Shown in pieces: positions 6,805 through 12,184 of a stretch of DNA of 12,184 bases. Both the position numbers and the translations under genes were made by a program. The DNA comes from Clostridiaceae bacterium. Lineage in GTDB: Bacteria > Bacillota > Clostridia > Saccharofermentanales > DTU023. How positions within the stretch are numbered: position 1 is the stretch's first letter; each line of letters begins with the position of its first letter. The stretch is taken from positions 1 through 12,184 of the forward strand of contig JAAZFK010000056.1 of the NCBI GenBank assembly GCA_012511735.1, read 5' to 3'. The notes beneath the pieces were generated by a model. That model ran no database searches, was not told the DNA's origin, and was given only the letters and a program-made list of their open reading frames with translations.

Positions 6805-7838
6805 GCCTGGTCACCTCCTTCAGTTCCTGATGCGGGCGCGCCCGCATCATCCTTGTGGTTGATCAGATAGTCCCGGACATTGACCCAGCAGGCAGCTGAA
6901 TGCGTCTCGCTCAGGGCAATCTCCTCAGGACTTTGCTCCAGACAAATCTCCATGGCTGCTTTGCAACGCGGAGCGAAGGCACAGCCGTCAGGCAGATTCA
7001 GGAGATCAATGGGATTGCCGGCGATGGGAATCAGTCTTTCATCTGATTTTTGCGCCTTGGGAATTGATTTGAGCAAATTCTTCGTATATTCATGCTTAGG
7101 CGAATAAAAGATATCGTCCGTCGTACCCCGCTCGCAGATCGAGCCGGCGTACATGACAATAATCTCGTCGCACATATCGGCAATAACGCCCAGATCATGT
7201 GTGATCATGATAACTGCCATGCCAAATTGCTGCTGCAGGTCCTTGATCAGTTCCAGGATCTGAGCCTGAATGGTGACGTCCAGCGCGGTCGTCGGCTCGT
7301 CAGCGATCAGGATATCCGGCTCACAGGCCAGAGCCATGGCGATCATCACCCGTTGGCGCATACCGCCGGACAATTCATGGGGGTATTGCTTGACCCGCCT
7401 TTTGGGGTCATTGATGCCGACCAGGCCGATCAGTTCCAGTGACCGTTCCCTGATCTCCTGTCCCTTGCGGCTGGTGTGCAGCCGGATGGCTTCATCCAGC
7501 TGGTTGCCGATGGTGTAGACAGGATTGAGAGAAGTCATGGGATCCTGGAAGATGATGCTGATGCTCTCACCACGGAATTCACGCATCTTCTTGTCGGACA
7601 GTTTGAGCAGGTCCTTGCCCTTGAAGCGGATCTCCCCGCCCGTGACGCGGCCGGGGAAGGAAAGAATCTGCATGATGGAATAAGCGGTGACACTCTTGCC
7701 GCTGCCTGACTCCCCCACAATTCCCAGCACCTTGCCCTTGTCAAGTTCAAAGGAGATCCCGTTAACGGCTTTTACTTCTCCCGCGTCTGTGAAGAAGGAG
7801 GTACTTAGATTTTCGACTTGTAGTAAGTATTCTGCCAT
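6801..7838 (-). CDS. oppD: Oligopeptide ABC transporter ATP-binding protein OppD
   Basis: 345-residue ATPase partner of OppF. Walker A GESGSGKS (42-49), Q-loop Gln98 (FQDPMTSLNP), signature LSGGMRQR (156-163), Walker B ILIADEP (176-182) and switch His214 (THDLGV) are intact. The SGGM signature is characteristic of OppD/DppD, which supports this assignment over OppF. The C-terminal region has PDGCAFAPRC and cysteines 286, 292, 299 and 317, spaced C-x5-C-x6-C-x17-C exactly as in the neighbouring OppF. The last 15 or so residues are a Gly/Ala/Asp-rich tail. The start at 7838 has GAGG eight bases upstream and lies two bases after the oppC stop; the end overlaps oppF by four bases, so translation is probably coupled. 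Confidence 0.96.
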   Translation of the reverse strand: MAEYLLQVENLSTSFFTDAGEVKAVNGISFELDKGKVLGIVGESGSGKSVTAYSIMQILSFPGRVTGGEIRFKGKDLLKLSDKKMREFRGESISIIFQDPMTSLNPVYTIGNQLDEAIRLHTSRKGQEIRERSLELIGLVGINDPKRRVKQYPHELSGGMRQRVMIAMALACEPDILIADEPTTALDVTIQAQILELIKDLQQQFGMAVIMITHDLGVIADMCDEIIVMYAGSICERGTTDDIFYSPKHEYTKNLLKSIPKAQKSDERLIPIAGNPIDLLNLPDGCAFAPRCKAAMEICLEQSPEEIALSETHSAACWVNVRDYLINHKDDAGAPASGTEGGDQA

Positions 7839-7840
7839 CG

Positions 7841-8920
7841 CTATTTCCTCAACTTGGGGTCAAATGCGTCACGCAAGCCATCACCAATCAAATTCAAGGT
7901 CAGAACGACCAGCGAGATGATGACAGCGGGAAAGATCAGCTGATAAGGATACGCTTGCATACCCTGGCGCGCCTCACTTGCCAGTGAGCCCAGGCTGGGC
8001 ATGGGTACGGCCACCCCCAAACCGAGGAAACTCAGAAAGCTCTCCGTAAAAATCGCCGATGGAATCTGAAGCGCGGTCGAAATAATGATGACGCTGATGC
8101 AGTTGGGTAAAATATGCTTGCGGATGGTTCTCGCATTGGAAGCACCCATCGAATTGGCAGCCAGGACATATTCATTTTCCTTGATAGACAGGATTTGACC
8201 CCGGATCAAGCGCGCCATACTGACCCAGTAAAGCAGGCCGAAGACAATAAACATGCTGATCATGCCCGTCCCCACCTTGGCCAGCAGGGTTCCCTGTATC
8301 TGTTTGCCGATCGTCTCTTTCAGCACGAAAGAAAGCAAAATGATCATCAGGGTATCCGGAAGTGAATAGATGATATCTACGATCCGCATCATGACAAGGT
8401 CAACCTTACCGCCCAGGAAACCGGAGACCGATCCATAGATCAAACCGATCACCAATACAATCAGACTGGCAAAAAAGCCAACAATCAATGAAACCCGGGT
8501 TCCGATGATGACGCGGATAAAATAATCGCGTCCAAGAGGGTCCGTTCCCATGACATGGGGGAAAAGATCTCCTCCTTCATCGATGTATTCCTGTTCTTTT
8601 TCCGACCATTCGTAAGGTTTTAAGTTGGCCACCGTCCGGTCACGCTTGCCGTCCACCCGGATCGTCTCGCTGTACTTATAAGGCACAAAGTATGGGACAA
8701 TCACGATGGCCAGAATGATCAGGACCAGGACAATTACACTGGTCATGGCCATCTTATTTTTCTTGAAATTTTTAAAACCGTCCCGCCAGAAGGTGCTGGG
8801 CGGGCGCATGACTTCGAAACTTTTTTTATCTTCTTCTGAGGCCAGCGTAAACTTGGAAAGGTCAACCTGCATGCTCAGCATGTTCTTGGCAAAAGGTGCG
8901 CGTTTGTTTCCTTCTCTCAT
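7841..8920 (-). CDS. oppC: Oligopeptide ABC transporter permease OppC
   Basis: 359-residue inner-membrane permease of the binding-protein-dependent type. A cytoplasmic N-terminal region of about 55 residues precedes the first membrane helix (about 58-80). An extracytoplasmic loop (81-121) leads to HVMGTDPLGRDYF (122-134), the OppC/DppC signature, followed by the helix bundle. The cytoplasmic EAA loop that docks on the ATPases is clear: YVLAANSMGAS at 251-261 through HILPN at 269-273. The C-terminus NLIGDGLRDAFDPKLRK is standard. The loop at 81-121 is fairly long and charged, which may matter for docking the binding protein. The start at 8920 has a G-rich stretch (AGGGGGGCGGG) rather than a clean AGGAGG. 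It follows the oppB stop by 14 bases. Confidence 0.96.
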   Translation of the reverse strand: MREGNKRAPFAKNMLSMQVDLSKFTLASEEDKKSFEVMRPPSTFWRDGFKNFKKNKMAMTSVIVLVLIILAIVIVPYFVPYKYSETIRVDGKRDRTVANLKPYEWSEKEQEYIDEGGDLFPHVMGTDPLGRDYFIRVIIGTRVSLIVGFFASLIVLVIGLIYGSVSGFLGGKVDLVMMRIVDIIYSLPDTLMIILLSFVLKETIGKQIQGTLLAKVGTGMISMFIVFGLLYWVSMARLIRGQILSIKENEYVLAANSMGASNARTIRKHILPNCISVIIISTALQIPSAIFTESFLSFLGLGVAVPMPSLGSLASEARQGMQAYPYQLIFPAVIISLVVLTLNLIGDGLRDAFDPKLRK

Positions 8921-8934
8921 AAAAGCCCGCCCCC

Positions 8935-9846
8935 CTACTCGAACGTGATCCTGGGATCAACCATCTTATAAATAAGATCGCTGATCAGCGTCATGATAAC
9001 CATGAGCGAAGCCAGAAATATAGTTGTTCCCATGATCATGGTATAGTCCCGGTTCAGGATGCTCTGTACGAACTCCAGACCCAGGCCGGGCATGGTGAAA
9101 ACCGTTTCGACCACCATGCTGCCGGTCAAAGTGTAAGCGACCATGGGACCCAGATAGGTGATGATGGGAAGGACGGCGTTACGCAAGGCGTGTTTGAAGA
9201 CAACCTTGCCGGGACTGACGCCCTTGGATCTGGCCGTCCGGATGTAATCATCCGCCATCACATCCAGCATGCTGGATTTTGTCAACCTGGTGATGTAAGC
9301 GGCCGGATACAGGGAAAGAGACAGGACCGCAAGAAAATAGTTGGGCCTCAACTCATTGTAAACGGGAAACCATCCCAGTTTGAGCGCAAATACAAGCAGG
9401 ACAAGCGTGGCCATGACAAAGCCCGGAACTGACTGGAACAAGGTTGTGAAGAAAATTATGACACGGTCAGTCAACTTGTTGCGCTTCAAAGCCGCGATTA
9501 CGCCTAGGGTAATCCCGATGGCAAAGGAGGCGATGATGGAATAGCCTCCAATTTTAGCTGATACGGCAAATTTCCTGTTGATGGTTTTAATAATCTCCCT
9601 GCCGTTACGCATGGAGATTCCCAGATCGCCCTTCATCATCCGGCTCAGGTAGATAGTAAATTGTTCTCCCAAAGGCTTGTCAAGATCGTAGCGTTCGGTC
9701 AAAGCCTTGATTGTTGCCGGGTCTGAAGCTTTCTCTTTATCGAACGGTCCTCCGGGGATCGCGTTCATGGTAAAAAATGTGATGGCTATGACGACGAATA
9801 CCGTTGCAATTGCCAAGAGGATCCGTTTAAGAAAGTACCGCCACAT
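8935..9846 (-). CDS. oppB: Oligopeptide ABC transporter permease OppB
   Basis: 303-residue membrane permease that pairs with OppC to form the peptide channel. The N-terminus MWRYFLKRILLAIATVFVV is the usual first helix, followed by MNAIPGGPF (27-35), a family hallmark. GDLGISMRNG (73-82) belongs to the conserved external region. The EAA loop runs from about DYIRTARSKGV (200-210) to HALRNAVLPI (219-228). ETVFTMPGLG (247-256) and the closing YKMVDPRITFE are typical of OppB/DppB. Length is normal. The start at 9846 is preceded by TAGGAGGT about ten bases upstream. It is the first gene of the operon, with the candidate promoters in the 420-base region before it. Confidence 0.96.
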   Translation of the reverse strand: MWRYFLKRILLAIATVFVVIAITFFTMNAIPGGPFDKEKASDPATIKALTERYDLDKPLGEQFTIYLSRMMKGDLGISMRNGREIIKTINRKFAVSAKIGGYSIIASFAIGITLGVIAALKRNKLTDRVIIFFTTLFQSVPGFVMATLVLLVFALKLGWFPVYNELRPNYFLAVLSLSLYPAAYITRLTKSSMLDVMADDYIRTARSKGVSPGKVVFKHALRNAVLPIITYLGPMVAYTLTGSMVVETVFTMPGLGLEFVQSILNRDYTMIMGTTIFLASLMVIMTLISDLIYKMVDPRITFE

Positions 9847-9988
9847 GATCCTTACTACCTCCTAATTGTTCAGCAGATAAATCCTAAGGATGATGCATGC
9901 AGTTGAATGCGTCGCCCCTCTTCATATCACGCTCACTCTGCTCCGGCCGATCTGGTTAATTGATCAGGCTCATCCGCTCTTTATAATA

Positions 9989-10002
9989 AAACGCTAAACG
10001 CT
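9989..10002. repeat. Tandem heptamer AAACGCT x2 near the predicted opp transcription start
   Basis: Two perfect adjacent copies of AAACGCT on the plus strand, sitting at and just past the predicted start of the TTGACA-type promoter. The second copy with its flank (TAAACGCTT) resembles the core of a catabolite-control (cre) site, but the outer positions do not match well. A regulator site is possible, not shown. Confidence 0.45.
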
Positions 10003-10008
10003 TTGTTA

Positions 10009-10037
10009 ACGATAGATGAACAGGAGGCCCTTGTCAA
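10009..10037 (-). promoter_or_regulatory. Candidate opp promoter with consensus -35
   Basis: On the minus strand a perfect TTGACA (10032-10037), preceded by an A-rich stretch (AAAAAGT), is followed after exactly 17 bases by TATCGT (10009-10014), four of six matches to the -10 consensus. A start near 10002 would leave a leader of about 155 bases before oppB. Confidence 0.5.
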
Positions 10038-10072
10038 ACTTTTTATCGTTTTAACCAGGCCTACGCTTGTCC

Positions 10073-10081
10073 ATTATATCA
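10073..10081 (-). promoter_or_regulatory. Candidate extended -10 opp promoter
   Basis: The minus strand reads TGATATAAT, a perfect extended -10 (TG-N-TATAAT, with TATAAT at 10073-10078). No good -35 lies at 16-18 bases, as is common for extended -10 promoters. It would start near 10066, giving a leader of about 220 bases and a second, upstream opp promoter. Confidence 0.45.
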
Positions 10082-10095
10082 ATTATTTATAGGGC

Positions 10096-10111
10096 CGGAT
10101 TCAATAATCCG
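10096..10111. repeat. Perfect dyad over the -35 position of the extended -10 promoter
   Basis: CGGATT (10096-10101) and AATCCG (10106-10111) are exact inverted copies around CAAT. The left half coincides with the expected -35 window of the promoter at 10073-10081, where a repressor or activator could bind. It lacks a following U-tract, so a terminator for the upstream exporter gene is less likely. Confidence 0.45.
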
Positions 10112-10185
10112 AGCAGATCAACAAGCAACCTGCGATCTCTCTTACAGATTCGGGGTTTTGGGCACCAGGGGCAGGAATATTTTCG

Positions 10186-10214
10186 TACATTCGTCTATAC
10201 ATTCAAATTGAATG
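10186..10214. repeat. TACATTC direct repeat adjoining a 15-base palindrome
   Basis: TACATTC occurs at 10186-10192 and 10198-10204, twelve bases apart. The second copy runs into CATTCAA-A-TTGAATG (10200-10214), a palindrome with 7-base arms. It lies about 60 bases after the exporter stop and far upstream of the opp promoters. It may be a protein site or a 3'-end structure of the exporter transcript. Confidence 0.4.
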
Positions 10215-10266
10215 ATCATGCATTTGCTGATGACCTATAAGGCTCCGGCATAGCTGACAAATGTTC

Positions 10267-12117
10267 CTAGGCAGCCGACTCGAATTGGCTGTTATAGAGC
10301 CCCGCATAAAAGCCGTTAAGCGCCATCAACTCATCGTGGCTGCCCCGCTCGATGATATGCCCCTCCCGCATGACCAGGATGACATCGGCGTTTTTGATGG
10401 TCGACAAGCGGTGGGCAATGATGATTGAAGTCCGCCCGCCCATCAACTGATCCAGGGCCCTTTGAATATTGAGCTCAGTTCTTGTATCGATTGAGCTGGT
10501 GGCTTCATCAAGAATGAGCATGGGCGCGTTCTCGATCATAGCCCGGGCGATGGTAATCTGCTGTTTTTGTCCGGCGGAAAGATTAGTCTCATCCCCCAGA
10601 ACCGTGTCATAGCCATGAGGGAGGGTCTCGATGAAGTGATGGAGACCGACCGCCTCACAGGCCTGGATGACCTCCTGGTCCGTCACCCCATTCTTACTGT
10701 AGACAATATTCTCCCTGATGGTGCCTTCAAACAGCCAGGTGTCCTGCAGGACCATGCAAAACTGCTCACGCACGTTCTCGCGCTTCAATTCACGGATATC
10801 AATCCCGTCAATGGTGATGGTCCCGTGTTCGATTTCATGGAAGCGCATGAGCAGGTTGACCATGGTGGTCTTGCCGGCTCCTGTGGGCCCGACGATGGCA
10901 ATTTTCTGTCCTGGTTTGGCCCAGGCAGTAAAATCGTGGATGACATCTTCATCCATGCCCTCATAGCGGAAGCGGACATTCCGGAATTCGAGCTGGCCTT
11001 TGACTTCCTTGAGCTCCTTTGTCTTGCCACTCTCGTCCTCCACCTCCTCTTCCTCCAGAAATTCGAAGACGCGTTCACTGGCCGCTGCCGCAGACTGCAG
11101 ACGGGTCGCCACCTGCGCAAAATCCTGAAGCGGGTGCGAAAACAAGCGGATGTACATCATGAAGGCCACAATGGTACTGAAAGGAATCTGGCCCCGGAAG
11201 ACCAGCACCCCGCCCATAATACTGACGGCCACAAAACCCAGATTACCCATGAAGAACATCATGGGCATCATCATGGAAGAGAGTGCCTGTGATTTGAAGG
11301 CAGAGGTTTTCAGCCGGTCGTTGATACGATCAAAGGTCTTTCGCGCGTCTTTTTCGCCATTGTAGGCCCGGACGATGTTGTGTCCGGCATAAATTTCCTC
11401 AACATGACCGTTCATGTCACCCAGATCCCGTTGTTGAGAAACAAAATATTGACGGGAGGCGCGGATGGTCAGGGTCATGAGCAAAAAGCCGATCATGGTC
11501 ACACCGACCGCTACAAGCGCCATGCTAACATTGGCGATAATCATCATGGCCAGTGAACCGACAAAGAGGGTAATGGACGAACCGAGGGAGGCAATCCCCT
11601 GGTTGAGCGCCTGGCTGATACCATCCACATCGTTGGTGACCCGGCTCAGAATATCCCCGTATGAGACTTTATTAAAGTAATTGATGGGCACTTTATTAAT
11701 CTTTTCAGCGACATGCCGGCGCATCCGCTTGGAGATTGTTTGCGCCACTCCGATCATGAAAAAGTTCTGGAAGTAATTGAGCAAGGCACTGACACCGTAG
11801 ATGACGATCAGGCCCACTATCAGCAGCCGCATGGCGCCAAAATCGATGGATCCCGCCATTCCCCGCTCGATCTCATCCACCACCATGGCCAGGCGTCTTG
11901 GCCCGATCAGAGACAGGATGGCGCCAGCTGACGCCCCAAGGAAGGAGGCGATGATGGGGAATCGTTCGGATTTGCTGTAGGCGAGCAGCTTGCCCCAGGT
12001 CTTCTTGAAGTTCTTCGGTTTTTCAACAGGCCTGCCGATACCGCCCCGGCCGCCTCCCATCTGAGGCTGCCTGCGCACCCTGGTGTCATCGCCGATTTTA
12101 TATTCTTTTTGACTCAT
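10267..12117 (-). CDS. Half ABC exporter (membrane domain plus ATPase), likely one subunit of a heterodimer
   Basis: 616-residue exporter with a Gly/Arg-rich cytoplasmic N-terminus (about 1-40), a six-helix membrane domain (about 50-345), an acidic linker (EFLEEEEVEDES, 352-363) and a C-terminal ATPase. Walker A GPTGAGKT (410-417), Q-loop Gln458 (VLQDTWLF), signature LSAGQ (513-517), Walker B MLILDEATSSID with catalytic Glu538, and switch His569 (AHRLST) are present. The signature has Ala in place of the third-position Gly. Relatives export drugs, lipids or peptides; the substrate is unknown. The ATG at 12117 overlaps the stop of a preceding half-exporter by four bases (ATGA) and has GGAGGAG eight bases upstream, so the two subunits are likely coupled in translation. 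With its Walker B Glu intact, this subunit probably carries the catalytically competent Walker B. Confidence 0.95.
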   Translation of the reverse strand: MSQKEYKIGDDTRVRRQPQMGGGRGGIGRPVEKPKNFKKTWGKLLAYSKSERFPIIASFLGASAGAILSLIGPRRLAMVVDEIERGMAGSIDFGAMRLLIVGLIVIYGVSALLNYFQNFFMIGVAQTISKRMRRHVAEKINKVPINYFNKVSYGDILSRVTNDVDGISQALNQGIASLGSSITLFVGSLAMMIIANVSMALVAVGVTMIGFLLMTLTIRASRQYFVSQQRDLGDMNGHVEEIYAGHNIVRAYNGEKDARKTFDRINDRLKTSAFKSQALSSMMMPMMFFMGNLGFVAVSIMGGVLVFRGQIPFSTIVAFMMYIRLFSHPLQDFAQVATRLQSAAAASERVFEFLEEEEVEDESGKTKELKEVKGQLEFRNVRFRYEGMDEDVIHDFTAWAKPGQKIAIVGPTGAGKTTMVNLLMRFHEIEHGTITIDGIDIRELKRENVREQFCMVLQDTWLFEGTIRENIVYSKNGVTDQEVIQACEAVGLHHFIETLPHGYDTVLGDETNLSAGQKQQITIARAMIENAPMLILDEATSSIDTRTELNIQRALDQLMGGRTSIIIAHRLSTIKNADVILVMREGHIIERGSHDELMALNGFYAGLYNSQFESAA

Positions 12118-12184
12118 GAGGCCAACTCCTCCATGGACAGCTGAGAAAGCGCAATCTCCTGATAGACCTGGCAGGTCCGCATCA
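12114..12184 (-). CDS. C-terminal fragment of the partner half ABC exporter
   Basis: Only the last 22 complete codons are in the window. They read MRTCQVYQEIALSQLSMEEL followed by Ala-Ser and a TGA stop at 12114-12116. The CxVYxEIxxSQL pattern is the usual ending of ABC half-exporter subunits, where it follows the GTHEEL region of the ATPase domain. The stop overlaps the start of the downstream exporter gene (ATGA), as is common for heterodimeric pairs. Identity rests on this short tail and on context. Confidence 0.75.
   Translation of the reverse strand, partial: MRTCQVYQEIALSQLSMEELAS

Larger units (their letters stand above)
9847..10266. other. Non-coding region between the exporter pair and the opp operon
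   Basis: 420 bases with no credible gene on either strand; the longest minus-strand reading with an ATG (10202-10101, 33 codons) has no ribosome site. It should contain the 3' end of the exporter transcript and the opp promoter and leader. I see two promoter candidates, a dyad, a tandem heptamer, and a direct repeat plus palindrome, listed separately. No clear U-tailed terminator for the exporter gene is visible. No T-box or familiar riboswitch core was recognised in the 150-220 base opp leader. Confidence 0.8.

Noticed and set aside
9847..10066. T-box or other known riboswitch in the opp leader
   Set aside because: No T-box GGTGG core, terminator/antiterminator pair or familiar aptamer pattern could be seen by eye.
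10101..10202. 33-codon minus-strand reading in the opp upstream region
   Set aside because: No ribosome site, no recognisable motif, and it overlaps the dyad and repeat elements.
10567..11292. Plus-strand open frame of 241 codons opposite the ABC exporter
   Set aside because: It is antisense to a full-length exporter with all motifs intact, has no family features, and its composition is that of a shadow frame.

Overview
The window reads as a stretch of chromosome from an anaerobic, low-to-medium GC Gram-positive bacterium, most likely in the Clostridia. The reasons are strong AGGAGG-type ribosome binding sites, a lipoprotein with a short Firmicutes-style signal peptide, a complete peptide-uptake operon, a K+-dependent membrane pyrophosphatase, and a heterodimeric ABC exporter pair. 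The taxonomic assignment is inference. Every supported gene lies on the minus strand, so transcription runs from high to low coordinates. I saw no RNA genes, insertion sequences, CRISPR arrays or phage genes.

In transcription order: (1) 12184-10267 holds the last codons of one half-ABC exporter, overlapping by ATGA with a complete second half-exporter; together they probably form a heterodimeric drug/lipid-type exporter. (2) 10266-9847 is a 420-base non-coding region with two candidate minus-strand promoters, a dyad over one -35 region, tandem heptamers and palindromes. (3) 9846-3826 is an oligopeptide ABC importer operon in the order oppB, oppC, oppD, oppF, then the substrate-binding lipoprotein. 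The first four genes are tightly packed (gaps of 14 and 2 bases, then a 4-base overlap). A 132-base spacer with a pentamer repeat and a small hairpin separates the binding protein, and a strong hairpin terminator (3735-3778) follows it. (4) 3630-1447 encodes a membrane-bound pyrophosphatase, with its own candidate promoter and a nearly perfect palindromic terminator. (5) 1358-1 is a probable two-gene unit: a 2'-5' RNA ligase-like cyclic phosphodiesterase (thpR) and a short-chain dehydrogenase that runs off the left edge.

How the parts work together: OppB and OppC form the membrane channel, OppD and OppF power it with ATP, and the lipoprotein outside the membrane delivers peptides. The pyrophosphatase separately turns pyrophosphate from biosynthesis into a cation gradient, probably Na+.

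The most unusual item is the binding protein. The segment that normally forms the C-terminal tail of OppA-type proteins sits at its N-terminus, right after the lipoprotein signal and an acidic Pro/Asp/Glu linker. The protein then stops exactly where that tail would normally begin. The downstream DNA carries no tail in any frame. This is the signature of a circular permutation.
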